Positions 35,240-44,199 of a DNA stretch of 64,000 bases are shown piece by piece; position 1 is the first letter of the stretch, and each line of letters opens with the position of its first letter. Both the position numbers and the translations under genes were made by a program. The notes beneath the pieces were generated by a model. The model was not told the DNA's origin. It worked only from the letters and a program-made list of their open reading frames with translations, and ran no database searches. Source of the DNA: DATBLE01 sp963837265 (GTDB lineage Bacteria > Actinomycetota > Thermoleophilia > Gaiellales > Gaiellaceae); NCBI GenBank assembly GCA_963837265.1, contig CAWIMQ010000001.1, positions 868,001-932,000 on the forward strand. The letters are read 5' to 3'.

Positions 35240-36056
35240 GGGTGCCGTGGGCCAGCAGCTCCGCGAGGGCCGAAAGCTGCCGACCATCGGGCCGGACGTA
35301 GACGTCGGCTACGGCGACGCCCCGTTCCTCCGGCGGCGGGTCGCCCGTGATAGTGGCGAGGCGGCCGCCGTCAGCAACCGCCTTCAACGTGGTGGCCGCC
35401 TGTCCGGGGGCAGCGTTGACGGCCTTGGGCGCGCCGCCGCCGGTGATCTCGCGGACGAGCGCAGGCCAGTCGCCGTGATAGTCGAGCACCTCCGACGCGC
35501 CGTAGTCGCGGATGCGCTCGGCCTTCTTCGCGCTCGCGGTCGCGATCACGCGGGCGCCACGAGCCGCGGCGAGCTGGACGAGCAGGCCACCCGTGACTCC
35601 GCCGGCTCCGTTGACGACGACCCAGCCGCCGCTCTCGATCCCGAGAGACTCGTCGAGTGCCTGAGCCGCCGTGAGCGCCGGAATGGGAAAGGCTCCGCCG
35701 GCTTCCCATGACACCTCTGGCGGCCGGGCCGCGACGGTCGCCGCCGCCGCGAGCACCCTCCCGGCCCACGTCCCGTGACGCCGGAGCGGCAGCGGATGTG
35801 TGATCACCTCGTCGCCCTCGCGCAGCTCGGCCACGCCGGAGCCGGCCGCCACGACCGTCCCGGCCGCCTCCGTCCCGAGCGCCATCGGAGCCGGGCCGCC
35901 GATCTGCCAGCTGCCGATCCTGACAAGCTCGTCCCAGTTGCCGATGCCGGCGGCAACGACGTCGATGAGGACCTCGCCTGCGGCAGGCGTCGCAAGCTCG
36001 TCCACCTCGAAGATCTCGACGGCCTCGCCGAGTGCTGTGATCCCGGCCGCTCGCAT
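35133..36056 (-). CDS. zinc-free quinone oxidoreductase / MDR-family reductase
   Basis: A 307-residue NADPH-dependent reductase of the medium-chain dehydrogenase/reductase superfamily. The N-terminal GroES-like half has LIDVVAAGIGNWDELVRIG, without the catalytic zinc cysteine; the Rossmann motif is VVNGAGGVTGGLLVQLAAARG and the family end LREVVAGADGAIVLSL is present. No structural zinc lobe. It fits the quinone oxidoreductase or enoyl reductase subgroup. ATG at 36056 has no strong Shine-Dalgarno, but TAACGT stands about 12 bases upstream on the minus strand. It faces an unclear ORF at its 3' side. Confidence 0.85.
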   Translation of the reverse strand: MRAAGITALGEAVEIFEVDELATPAAGEVLIDVVAAGIGNWDELVRIGSWQIGGPAPMALGTEAAGTVVAAGSGVAELREGDEVITHPLPLRRHGTWAGRVLAAAATVAARPPEVSWEAGGAFPIPALTAAQALDESLGIESGGWVVVNGAGGVTGGLLVQLAAARGARVIATASAKKAERIRDYGASEVLDYHGDWPALVREITGGGAPKAVNAAPGQAATTLKAVADGGRLATITGDPPPEERGVAVADVYVRPDGRQLSALAELLAHGTLSVPIASVRPLDQAAQALREVVAGADGAIVLSLRT

Positions 36057-36589
36057 GCTGTTCGGCGCACGTTACTGGTGTCGGTGATGCGGCGTGCGCT
36101 GCTTTCGCACCTCGCCAGAGGAGTGCGGCGCGGGCAGGTGACAGATGACTTGCCCGCGCGGAGTTCGGGAATGTCCCCCGAGCGGGGAGGTCAGGACTCC
36201 TCTTCGGCGCTGACCTGACGATCCCAATCCGCCTGGTCGTAGCTCGTCCATTTCCACCCGCAGGTCAGGGAAGCCGATCATGAAGTCCTCGTGCGGCCTC
36301 CGTGATCGCCTCCCGTCCGATCGCTCGGCGGGCCGCCGTTGACGTCAGCGACACCTCGCGGCGAGTCAGTGCTCTGCGACCCGCGCGGGCTCGCCACTGC
36401 ACCACGCGTCGGTGTAGCGGCGCGCGAACTCGATCGGTTCCTCGCCTTGGGCCAGCTCGGGAGTGACTGCCTGACGCAGAGTGGCGCGGCAGGGTTCCCC
36501 GCTCCGAGCTTTCCCGGATGCGCGTCTGCCGCAAGAGCGCGAACCTAGGGCCGGCGGCCCGATGAATCCGATTCGGAAGGAGAAGCTCG
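36057..36589. other. 533-base stretch without a convincing gene
   Basis: No open frame here has coding character. Present are a hairpin (36128-36159) and a repeated AGGTCAG element: AGGTCAG at 36188-36194, its inverted copy CTGACCT at 36210-36216, and another direct copy near 36264. GC is a little lower than in neighbouring genes. It may be decayed coding sequence next to the small ORF at 36590. Confidence 0.5.
36128..36159. terminator. GC-rich hairpin in the noncoding stretch
   Basis: GCGCGGGCAGGT (36128-36139) pairs with ACTTGCCCGCGC (36148-36159) over 12 positions with one G-U pair and an 8-base loop. Orientation of use unclear. Confidence 0.35.
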
Positions 36590-36730
36590 GTGAAGCTGCC
36601 GAAGATCAAGACGTTGAACCACCAGATCGATGTCATCGAGGCGAACTCGACGGCGACCGAGGCGCGGCTGGCGACCATGGAGAAGCTCCTCGAACGGATC
36701 GTGGAGCAGCTGGAGAAGAAGGCCGCCTAG
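36590..36730 (+). CDS. small coiled-coil-like protein, 46 residues
   Basis: A short frame from GTG 36590 to TAG 36730. GGAAGGAGAAG at 36575-36585 is a good Shine-Dalgarno at the right distance. The product begins VKLPKIKTLNHQIDVIEANS and ends EKLLERIVEQLEKKAA: charged and helical, with a heptad-like pattern of Leu/Ile in its second half, so a small coiled coil. Third codon positions are mostly G or C, as in real genes here. No family recognised. It stands alone in the poorly coding 36.1-36.8 kb region. Confidence 0.45.
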   Translation: MKLPKIKTLNHQIDVIEANSTATEARLATMEKLLERIVEQLEKKAA

Positions 36731-36844
36731 CACGAGGCGACAGCGGCCAGACACGCTCCGACGCCGAGCGCTGGGGCTTGATTCTGGCCTGCGCGAGCGT
36801 GCTCCTGCCGGATCCCGGGAGGCCGAGCCTCGGTTGCGGCTTGC

Positions 36845-37603
36845 TCAGGCGCCGGGCATCGAGAAGCCGCCGTCGCAGACGACGAAGTTGCCGGTCATGT
36901 GCGCGGAGTCGTCGGACGCGAGGAAGAGGACGACCCCGGTGATCTCGTCCGGGTCGCCGATCCGACCGAGCGGCGTGCGGTCGACGATCTCCTGCGCCCG
37001 CTCCCGCGTCCAGTCGCGGCGGTCGAGGGTCGAGTCGGTCGCCATGAAGCCTGGCCCGAGCGCGTTCACGCGTACCGAGGGCGCGAGAGCGCCCGCGTAC
37101 GACTTCGTCACGCCGAGCACGCCGTACTTGGACGCCGCGTACTGCGGAGCGCGCGGGCTGCCCGTGACGACGACGTTCGAGCAGACGTTGACGATGGCAC
37201 CGCCCCCCTGGGCCGCCATCCTCCCACCGAACTCGTGGCACATGAAGAGCGTCCCTTTCACGTCGACGGCGATCACGCGGTCGACGAGCTCCTCGCTGAG
37301 CTCGCGCCAGGACGACTGCTCCGGCGCGACGTCCCCGACGTTGTTGACGAGGATATCGAGCCTGCCGACGGCCTCGAAGACCTCGTCCGCCATGCGCCGG
37401 ACGCCGCCCCAGGACGTGACGTCGGCCTGCACGGCAAGGCCCCCGAGCTCGGCCGCGAGCGCCTCGGCGGACGCGCGCGACCGGTTGTAGTGGGCGATCA
37501 CCAGCGCGCCCTCCTTCGCGAAGCGCCGGGCGACGTTCGTCCCGAACCCGCGGCCGGCGCCGGTGACCAGGGCGGTGCGCCCGGCGAGCCGGCCTTCAGC
37601 CAC
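36845..37603 (-). CDS. short-chain dehydrogenase/reductase
   Basis: A 252-residue classical SDR. The cofactor loop is TGAGRGFGTN (GxxxGxG), followed by NNVGD in place of NNAG, the catalytic Tyr-x-x-x-Lys in YAASKYG, and PGFMATD after it; the end CDGGFSMPGA is standard. HYNR after the second strand suggests NADPH use. It is the last gene of the minus arm of the divergent cluster and its start overlaps the end of the HyuA-like gene by 8 bases, so it is made together with the carboxylase-like enzymes; it probably oxidises an alcohol or reduces a ketone intermediate. Confidence 0.88.
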   Translation of the reverse strand: MAEGRLAGRTALVTGAGRGFGTNVARRFAKEGALVIAHYNRSRASAEALAAELGGLAVQADVTSWGGVRRMADEVFEAVGRLDILVNNVGDVAPEQSSWRELSEELVDRVIAVDVKGTLFMCHEFGGRMAAQGGGAIVNVCSNVVVTGSPRAPQYAASKYGVLGVTKSYAGALAPSVRVNALGPGFMATDSTLDRRDWTRERAQEIVDRTPLGRIGDPDEITGVVLFLASDDSAHMTGNFVVCDGGFSMPGA

Positions 37604-39710
37604 GGGCGCGTCCGCTCCGGCGGATGGAGATGTTGAGCAGCTCGTCCACGGTCGCCACCTGGTTCGAGAGCAGCGCGACGGTCGTTCCGGCGTATTCGAT
37701 CACGGCCGGGCCCTCCACCCGGTTGCCGGGCCGCAACCGATCACCCTCGTAGATCGCCGTCGGCCGCATCGCCTGCACGGACGAGTCCCAGACCTCGCGC
37801 GTGCCGAGCCGCGCCGGCGAGGCGTCGGGGCCGCCGGGCTCGTGCACCTTCAGCTCCGGCCGTGGCAGCGACGCCCGCCCCTCGACGGCGAACGTGACGA
37901 GCTCGAAGCCGGCGGTCTCCGGAACGGACTCCTCGCCGTAGCGCTTCGCGTACGCGTCCAGGAACTCGCGGAGGAGGGGCGCGAGCGAGGCAGGCCGCAC
38001 GGGATAGGGAATCCGCAGCTCCTTCGTCTGGCGCACGAAGCGCATCTCCACGAACCGCGAGAGCATGATCGCGGCCTCGCCGGCACCCTGCTCGACGAGT
38101 GCCGTGCGCGCGCGTCCCTCCAGCTCGGCGAACACCTCCTCGATCCGGTCGAGTACCGCGTCGCCGCCCTCATCTGTCCGCGACAGCCGCACCGGCTCCG
38201 AGACGCCCTGGGAGGAGGCGAGATCGGAGGCGACTGCCCCGAGCGCCGAGTGCACGGACTGCGTCACCGGGACGACCATCTCGTCGACGAGGTCGAGCGC
38301 GAATGCCGGCGCGTGCGTCGGCCCGGCGCCCCCGAACGCGTACAGGACGAAACCGCGCGGGTCGTGGCCCCGCTCGATCGTGACCGTCCGGAGCAGGTCG
38401 GCCATCCGCGTGTCGACGATCCGCTTGATCCCCGCCGCCGCCTCGAGAGTCGAGAGCCCGAGCGGGCGCGCGACCCGCTCCTCGATCGCCCGGGCGGCGC
38501 CCTCGGCGTCGATCTCGAGGCGGCCGCCGAGAAAGTGCGAGGGATCGAGAATCCCGAGGACGAGGTCGGCGTCCGTGACCGTCGGCAGGACCCCGCCGCG
38601 GCCGTAGCAGACCGGACCGGGATCGGCGCCCGCGCTCTCGGGCCCCACCCGCAGGTAGCTCCCGCGCTCGACCCGCGCGATCGAGCCACCGCCAGCACCG
38701 ATCGCGTTGATGTCCGTCATCGGGACCAGCAGGTGGTACTTCTCGAAGGCGACCTCGTGGCGCCGCAGCGGCTTGCCGCCGACGACCATCCCGACATCGG
38801 TGGACGTGCCTCCCATGTCGAACGTGATCACGTCGCGGTGCCCGAGCAGCTCGCCCAGGTACGAGGACGCGGTGAGGCCGCCCGAGGGCCCCGAGAGGAG
38901 CAGGCGCACGGGCTGCCGGCCGGCCTCCCCGGGGGTCATCACGCCTCCGCCCGAGTCGAGCAGGAGGACCCGGGAGCGCGAGCCCCGCTCGGCGAGGCGG
39001 GCCTCGAGGGTCTCCGTGTAGCCGGCGATCACGGGACCGAGGTACGCGTTGACCAGCGTCGTCGCCGTCCGCTCGTACTCGCCGATCCGGGGCTGAAGGT
39101 CGCTGGAGAGGGTCACGTACACGCCCGGCAGAAGCTCGCGGAGGATCTCGCCGGTGCGGCGCTCGTGCGCCGGGTTCTTGAACGACCAGAGGAAGCAGAC
39201 GGCGACCGCCTCCACGCCCTCGTCGGCGAGCCGGCGGGCGGCGGCCTCGACGTCGTCGACACGCAGGGGGCCGATCGCCTCGCCGCGGTAGTCCACACGC
39301 TCGCGGATGCCGAAGACGAGGCCGGGCGGGGCGAGCGGCTCCGGAACCGCCCGCCGCGAGTAGTCGGTCAGCTCGGAGACAGTCAGCCCGGCGGTCATTC
39401 CCATCATCCGCTGCTGGAAGATCGTGTCCTCGAAGCCACGCGTGGCGAGAAGGGCGACCTTCGCACCCCGGCGCTCGATGAAGGCGTTCGTGGCGGCCGT
39501 CGTCCCGTGCGCGATCCGTTCGACCCGATGGAGGAACGCGGGGACGTCGAGGCCTTCCAACGCGGCCGCGAGCTCGACGTTCGCCAGGAAGCCCTCGATC
39601 AGCGCTCCGGGGGTGGTCGGGCTCTTGTAGGTGGCGATCGAGCCCGTGTCGTCCATCACCACCGTGTCGGTGAAGGTGCCGCCGATGTCGATCCCGACCG
39701 TGTGGGCCAC
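37596..39710 (-). CDS. HyuA / acetone-carboxylase-beta-like ATPase subunit 2
   Basis: A 704-residue paralogue of the protein at 29455-31542. N-terminal VGIDIGGTFTDTVVMDDTG, central ITFDMGGTSTDVGMVVGG, IGAGGGSIARVERGSYLRVG and GPVCYGRGG repeat its ATP-site motifs nearly word for word. No HyuB-like gene follows on this strand; the matching partner is the divergently transcribed gene at 47511-49784. The GTG at 39710 is two bases past the stop of the LeuA-like gene, so it is coupled. Presumed role: ATP-dependent activation step of a carboxylase/hydrolase complex. Confidence 0.85.
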   Translation of the reverse strand: MAHTVGIDIGGTFTDTVVMDDTGSIATYKSPTTPGALIEGFLANVELAAALEGLDVPAFLHRVERIAHGTTAATNAFIERRGAKVALLATRGFEDTIFQQRMMGMTAGLTVSELTDYSRRAVPEPLAPPGLVFGIRERVDYRGEAIGPLRVDDVEAAARRLADEGVEAVAVCFLWSFKNPAHERRTGEILRELLPGVYVTLSSDLQPRIGEYERTATTLVNAYLGPVIAGYTETLEARLAERGSRSRVLLLDSGGGVMTPGEAGRQPVRLLLSGPSGGLTASSYLGELLGHRDVITFDMGGTSTDVGMVVGGKPLRRHEVAFEKYHLLVPMTDINAIGAGGGSIARVERGSYLRVGPESAGADPGPVCYGRGGVLPTVTDADLVLGILDPSHFLGGRLEIDAEGAARAIEERVARPLGLSTLEAAAGIKRIVDTRMADLLRTVTIERGHDPRGFVLYAFGGAGPTHAPAFALDLVDEMVVPVTQSVHSALGAVASDLASSQGVSEPVRLSRTDEGGDAVLDRIEEVFAELEGRARTALVEQGAGEAAIMLSRFVEMRFVRQTKELRIPYPVRPASLAPLLREFLDAYAKRYGEESVPETAGFELVTFAVEGRASLPRPELKVHEPGGPDASPARLGTREVWDSSVQAMRPTAIYEGDRLRPGNRVEGPAVIEYAGTTVALLSNQVATVDELLNISIRRSGRARG

Positions 39711-39712
39711 GC

Positions 39713-40888
39713 CTAGCGCCTGAGGGCGGCGGCCAGCTCCCTCAGCTCCCGGTCGCCGACCAGGCCCCGCTTCTCCTCACCGAGGGCCTTGACGGCGGCG
39801 AGCAGCGCGTGCCGGCCGTCCTCGTCCAGGTCGAGCCCGAGCTCCTCACACTTGATCCGGATCGAGTCGACGCCGCTCTTCTTGCCGAGCACGATGGAGC
39901 GATCGGCGCCGACGAGCTCGGCCGAGTACGGCTCGATCGCCGGGGGATCGTGGAACTGGCTCGCCACCGCCCCGCTCTCGCGCCGGAACAGGTTCTCGCC
40001 GACGACCGGCTTCCACGGCTCGAGCTCGTACCCCGCAGCCTCGCGTACACGTCGTGAGAGCTCGCGGGCACGGTCGAGCCGCAGGCCCGTCGAGACGCCG
40101 TACAGCGCCTCCAGCGTCAGGGCGACCTCGATCAGGTTGGCGTTGCCGGCGCGCTCCCCCATACCGTTCACCGTTCCGTGAATCCAGCTCGCACCGGCGC
40201 GTACGGCCGCGATCGCCGACGCGGTCGCGAGGCCGAAGTCGTTGTGCCCGTGGAAGTGGAGGGGATAGCCCGGCCCGAGCCACTGCCGGGCGCTGCCGAG
40301 CAGGCGCTCGACCGACTCGGGCGCCGCGACCCCGAGCGTGTCCACGAGCACCGCCTCGTGGGCGCCGGCCTCTGCGGCGGTGACGTAAGCCTGCTCGAGG
40401 AAGGCCGGGTCGGCCCGGCTGCCGTCGACGCCGAAGTAGGCGACCGTGAGCCCCTCGCCCGCGGCGAACGAGACGGCGCCACGGATACGCCCGAGCATCT
40501 CGTCGCGCGAGAGCCCGAGCGCGGCCAGCTTCTGGTCGGAGACGGGCGACTCGATCACGGTCGCCGGGACGCCGAGCCCGACCACCGCCTCGACGTCGGC
40601 GCGCACGGCACGCGAGAAGCCCCAGACCTGGGCGCGCAGACCCGCGCCGGCGATCAGCTCAACAGCCCGCCGGTCCTCCTCGGAGACGCGCGGGAACCCG
40701 GCCTCGATCCGGTCGACGCCGAGCTCGTCGAGGCCGCGGGCGAGCTCGAGCTTCAGCTCCGGGTCGAGCACGACGCCGACGGCCTGCTCGCCGTCCCGGA
40801 GCGTCGTGTCGTAGAGGCCGACCGAGCCGCCGAGCTCGATACCCCGGTTCGTGTCGCCGGTCCAGACGAGCGAGCGGTCAGCGAGCAC
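39713..40888 (-). CDS. LeuA/NifV-like acyl transferase (DRE-TIM metallolyase family)
   Basis: A 391-residue member of the 2-isopropylmalate/homocitrate synthase family. The metal/catalytic motif is LYDTTLRDGEQ, the second metal site HFHGHNDFGLA, and GTVNGMGERAGNANL completes the active site. The C-terminal part (LGKKSGVDSIRIKCEEL) is the short helper region of homocitrate/citramalate-synthase types; the leucine-sensing domain of true LeuA is lacking. It would condense acetyl-CoA, or split off an acyl unit, with a 2-oxo acid. I take the GTG at 40888, which overlaps the M24 peptidase end by 11 bases. In this cluster it likely serves catabolism, not leucine synthesis. Confidence 0.82.
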   Translation of the reverse strand: MLADRSLVWTGDTNRGIELGGSVGLYDTTLRDGEQAVGVVLDPELKLELARGLDELGVDRIEAGFPRVSEEDRRAVELIAGAGLRAQVWGFSRAVRADVEAVVGLGVPATVIESPVSDQKLAALGLSRDEMLGRIRGAVSFAAGEGLTVAYFGVDGSRADPAFLEQAYVTAAEAGAHEAVLVDTLGVAAPESVERLLGSARQWLGPGYPLHFHGHNDFGLATASAIAAVRAGASWIHGTVNGMGERAGNANLIEVALTLEALYGVSTGLRLDRARELSRRVREAAGYELEPWKPVVGENLFRRESGAVASQFHDPPAIEPYSAELVGADRSIVLGKKSGVDSIRIKCEELGLDLDEDGRHALLAAVKALGEEKRGLVGDRELRELAAALRR

Positions 40889-42041
40889 GGAAGTCGTCCG
40901 GATAGCGACAGAGCTTCTCGCTCCCGTCGCGGGTGACCAGGTAGTTGTCCTCGAGGCGCAAGCCTCCACCCCCTTCCCAGTAGATCCCCGGCTCGATCGC
41001 CAGCACCATTCCCTCGCGTGCCTCGCCGGCCGCCGCCTGGTGCGCGAACGGCGGCTCGTGGGCTCGCGCGCCGACACCGTGGCAGAGCGGATGCGAGGGC
41101 TGGCCGGGGTACCCGGCCTCGGCGATCCGCCCGCGCAGCGTCCGGTCGAGCTCGGCGAGCGACGCCCCGTCCCGCAGGAATGCGACGCCCTCGTCGTAGA
41201 CCGGGAGCAGCAACTCGAGCAGCTCGACGTACCGCGGCGCGAGCTCGCCGACGCAGACGTTCTTCGTGTGGTCGCACCAGTAGCCGTCGGCACAGACCCA
41301 GATCTCGAACAGCGTCGGCTCGCCCTCCCGGACGGGCGCGTCGCTGGACGCGTTGAACGTCTTGATCCCGGGCCCGGACCAGACGAGCGAGAAGCCCCGG
41401 GCGTACTCGACCTGCCCCCGGTAGCCGCATCCCTCGCCGTGCACGTACCCCTCCCACAGCGCTCCCGCCTCGCTGCACGGCATGCCCGGCCGCAGCCGCT
41501 CGGCGACGTACTCCATCGCATCGGCGGCCAGGTCGTTTGCGAGCCGCATCCGCTCGAGCTCCTGCTCCGTCTTCAGGGCGCGGGCCTCGGCCAGCACGCC
41601 GGACGCGTCACGGGCGTCGCCGAACGCGTCGAAGAAGGCACGCGTGTACGTCGTCGGCTCGCCGACGAAGCGGTCGGCGATCTGCGTCCCCTGCGAGAGC
41701 TCGAGACCCACCCGTCCGTATCCCCGCTCGCGCACGACCTCGACCGCGAGGTCGAGCGCGCGCATGAACGGTGGCCGCGGGTCGGACTCGTGGTAGCCGG
41801 CGAAGGAGCGGACGTCGCTCGTCCAGGCGTTCCGCTCGACCGTCTCGCGCTGGACGTCGAGCGTGATCAGCACAGGCTCGCCCTCCCGCGGGAAGACGAC
41901 GACGTCGTACCCCTTGATCGGCCAGTAGTTCGACAGGTAGAGGACGTTGTCGGGCGCGCGCGCGACGACGGCGTCGAGCTGGGCCTCGGCGAGCAGGCCG
42001 CGGACACGGGCGTGCTTGGCGTCGTCGCGCGGCCAGCCCAT
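40878..42041 (-). CDS. M24 family metallopeptidase (Xaa-Pro peptidase-like)
   Basis: A 387-residue pita-bread-fold M24 protein with an N-terminal creatinase-like domain (DAVVARAPDNVLYLSNYWP). Metal ligands are nearly complete: FEIWVCADGYWCDHTKN gives Glu in the first Asp position and Asp in the second, CHGVGARAHEPP gives the His, IEPGIYW and LRLEDNYLVT give two Glu. It should be an active dinuclear peptidase or a C-N hydrolase acting on small amides. It lies 6 bases after the FAH-family gene stop and overlaps the LeuA-like gene, so it is part of the minus arm. Confidence 0.85.
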   Translation of the reverse strand: MGWPRDDAKHARVRGLLAEAQLDAVVARAPDNVLYLSNYWPIKGYDVVVFPREGEPVLITLDVQRETVERNAWTSDVRSFAGYHESDPRPPFMRALDLAVEVVRERGYGRVGLELSQGTQIADRFVGEPTTYTRAFFDAFGDARDASGVLAEARALKTEQELERMRLANDLAADAMEYVAERLRPGMPCSEAGALWEGYVHGEGCGYRGQVEYARGFSLVWSGPGIKTFNASSDAPVREGEPTLFEIWVCADGYWCDHTKNVCVGELAPRYVELLELLLPVYDEGVAFLRDGASLAELDRTLRGRIAEAGYPGQPSHPLCHGVGARAHEPPFAHQAAAGEAREGMVLAIEPGIYWEGGGGLRLEDNYLVTRDGSEKLCRYPDDFRAR

Positions 42042-42047
42042 CCGCCG

Positions 42048-42929
42048 TCACCAGCGGACGCGCGGGGGCGCAGGCTCACCGTGCGCCTCCTGCCACGAGA
42101 CCACGGGGTTGCGGAGGATCCCGATGCCCTCGATCTCGCCTTCCATGACGTCGCCGGGCTTCAGATACCACGCCGAGGGATCGTCGCTGAACCCGGCCAC
42201 GCCGGAGACCGTCCCCGTCGAGAGCACGTCGCCGGCGCTGTATCCGAGGGCGGAGTAGTGCGAGAGGATCTCCGGAATCGTCACCGCCATCCGGCTCGAA
42301 TGCGAGACCTGTCGCGACTCACCGTTGACCCGCAGCTCCATCGCCAGGTCGTGCGGGTCGGCGATCTCGTCCGCGGTGACGATCCACGGCCCGAGGGGGC
42401 AGAAGGTGTCGATCGCCTTGCAGAACGAGAAGACCCCCGACTCCATCTCGCGCCGCTGGATGTCCCGCGCCGTGATGTCGTTGAAGATCACGTAGCCGCC
42501 GACGTAGTCCATCGCCTCCTCGGGCGAGAAGTGCTTTCCACTCTTCCGCAGGACGACGGCGAGCTCGAGCTCGTAGTCGAGCTCCTCGGTCAGATGCTCC
42601 GGGTAGACGACCGGCTCGTCGGGGCCGACGATCGCATCCACGTTCTGGAAGAAGACGATCCACGGCTTGATCGGCAGCACCCAGCCGGCCTTCTCGCCCT
42701 CGTCCGCGTGCTCCCGGAAGTTGCCGGCCGTGTGGAAGAACTTCCTGGGGGCGATCGGCGCCCTCAGCGTCACGTCCTCGCGGGCGAGCTCGCGTCCCGT
42801 CTCGGCCGCCGTCCCGCCGCGCTCGAACAGCGTCCGCATGTCGGGGGCGTCGAGCTCGGCGACGAGCCCGTCCCGCAGCTCGCCCACCCTCGGCCGGCCG
42901 TCCTCCGTCGCGAAGGTGACGAGCTTCAC
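42048..42929 (-). CDS. fumarylacetoacetate hydrolase family protein
   Basis: A 293-residue FAH-family protein. FFHTAGNFREHADEG is the catalytic His segment; metal ligands are in DYELELAVVLRKSG and VFNDITARD-type sequence (IFNDITARDIQRREME); STGTVSGVAGFSD and GDVMEGEIEGIGILRNPV close the fold. Members cleave beta-diketones or decarboxylate/isomerise oxo acids such as acylpyruvates. The GTG at 42929 overlaps the M20 TGA by four bases. In the carboxylase-like cluster it could split the C-C bond of a beta-dicarbonyl product. Confidence 0.87.
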   Translation of the reverse strand: MKLVTFATEDGRPRVGELRDGLVAELDAPDMRTLFERGGTAAETGRELAREDVTLRAPIAPRKFFHTAGNFREHADEGEKAGWVLPIKPWIVFFQNVDAIVGPDEPVVYPEHLTEELDYELELAVVLRKSGKHFSPEEAMDYVGGYVIFNDITARDIQRREMESGVFSFCKAIDTFCPLGPWIVTADEIADPHDLAMELRVNGESRQVSHSSRMAVTIPEILSHYSALGYSAGDVLSTGTVSGVAGFSDDPSAWYLKPGDVMEGEIEGIGILRNPVVSWQEAHGEPAPPRVRW

Positions 42930-44167
42930 GAGGCGACCTCGCACGCGCGGGCGGCCACGAGCGCGTAGACGGCGGCCATCCTCACCAGCCCCTCGATCTC
43001 GAGGTTCTCCCCCCGCTCGGCGTCGGGCAGGCCGCTGGAGGTGCCGTAGTTGACGCTTGCGATCCCGTAGCGCGAGAGCACGCCGGCGTCCGAGAACCAG
43101 CGCACCGTGTCCTTCTCGGGCGGCACGCCGAAGACGATGCCGTGGCACTCCTCGATCGCCGCGACGAGCGGGTGGTCGGCCGCGATCTCGGCTCCGGGCG
43201 CAGTCACGTAGATCTCGGACTCGACGCCGTGGTCGGGGAAGCGCTCGGCCAGCCCGCGCACGAACGCCTTCAGGTCGCGGACCGCGTCCGCCATCGACAT
43301 CGTCGGCGGCACCCGGGCATCGACGAAGAGATCCGTGCGCGCCGGCGTCCGGCTGACCCGCCAGGGGAAGCCGCCGTTGACGCAGCCGACGTTGACGATC
43401 CCCGCCCTGCCCCCGTACTCGGTGCCGCGCTCCCACTGGGGAATCCACTCCAGCACCGCGCCGAGGACGTCGCGCATCCGCACGATCGAGTTCTCCTGCA
43501 GCCGGCCCTCGGTGAACGCCGTGTGGACGAACGGCCCGTGGGTGGAGATGCGGAGCCACACCGCCCCGTAGTGGCCGAGGACGATCTTGTGCTCCGTCGG
43601 CTCGCCGAGGATGCAAAGGTCGGCGACGCCGCCGTGGGCCGGGAGGTACCGCGATCCGGCGGCGTAGCCGCGGTACTCCCGGCCGCGGTACTCCTCGCCC
43701 CACTGCGACTTCTCGATCTCGCCCGCGACGGCGGCGATCAGCAGGTCGCCCTTGAGACGGACGCCCGCGTCCTGGAGCGCACGGACCGCCTCCGCGTAGC
43801 AGCAGAGGGCGCCCTTCATGTTCGAGATCCCGAGCCCGTAGATCCGGCCGTCCTCGACGAACCCCTCCGGCTGGAACCCGGGGATCCCGGCCAGCCAGGG
43901 CTCGCGGCCCGAGTAGGAGGTGTCCATGTGCCCGTTGAACATCAGGCTCCGGCCGCCGCCGGCGCCGTCGAGGATGCCGACGACGTTGGGCCTGCCCTTC
44001 TCGACCTCCTGCCAGTGGACCTTCAGCCCCATCGAGCGGAAGGTGTCCTGCATGTACTCGCCCATCGCCCGCTCGCTCCCGGTCGGGCTGGAGATGGAGA
44101 CGGCCTGCAGGGCCATCGAGACGAGACGCTCCCGGTCGATCTTGTCAATTATCAGATCCGGGTTCAC
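42926..44167 (-). CDS. M20 family metallohydrolase (ArgE/DapE type)
   Basis: A 413-residue zinc amidohydrolase-like protein: FNGHMDTSYSG gives the first His/Asp, AGEIEKS the catalytic Glu region, and SSGLPDAERG the last His position region. The bridging Asp of the usual D-M-K-G motif is Asn here (GLGISNMKGAL), which may alter metal loading. I place the start at GTG 44167 because TATGTT stands exactly six bases upstream on the minus strand, the leaderless spacing seen elsewhere; GTG 44182 would add five residues. First gene of the minus arm, divergent from the LLM oxidoreductase at 44200. Confidence 0.83.
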   Translation of the reverse strand: MNPDLIIDKIDRERLVSMALQAVSISSPTGSERAMGEYMQDTFRSMGLKVHWQEVEKGRPNVVGILDGAGGGRSLMFNGHMDTSYSGREPWLAGIPGFQPEGFVEDGRIYGLGISNMKGALCCYAEAVRALQDAGVRLKGDLLIAAVAGEIEKSQWGEEYRGREYRGYAAGSRYLPAHGGVADLCILGEPTEHKIVLGHYGAVWLRISTHGPFVHTAFTEGRLQENSIVRMRDVLGAVLEWIPQWERGTEYGGRAGIVNVGCVNGGFPWRVSRTPARTDLFVDARVPPTMSMADAVRDLKAFVRGLAERFPDHGVESEIYVTAPGAEIAADHPLVAAIEECHGIVFGVPPEKDTVRWFSDAGVLSRYGIASVNYGTSSGLPDAERGENLEIEGLVRMAAVYALVAARACEVAS

Positions 44168-44173
44168 CGCCCG

Positions 44174-44190
44174 AACATACACGTTAGGGT
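44174..44190. promoter_or_regulatory. back-to-back promoters of the divergent cluster
   Basis: On the minus strand TATGTT (44179-44174) lies 6 bases before GTG 44167; on the plus strand TAGGGT (44185-44190) lies 9 bases before ATG 44200. The two -10 boxes are only 5 bases apart, so the two arms must compete or be jointly controlled. Confidence 0.5.
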
Positions 44191-44199
44191 CGCTTCTCG

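Noticed and set aside
36265..36678. Minus-strand frame of 137 codons
   Set aside because: Arg- and Ser-rich without motifs, no ribosome binding site, and antisense to the better supported small ORF at 36590.
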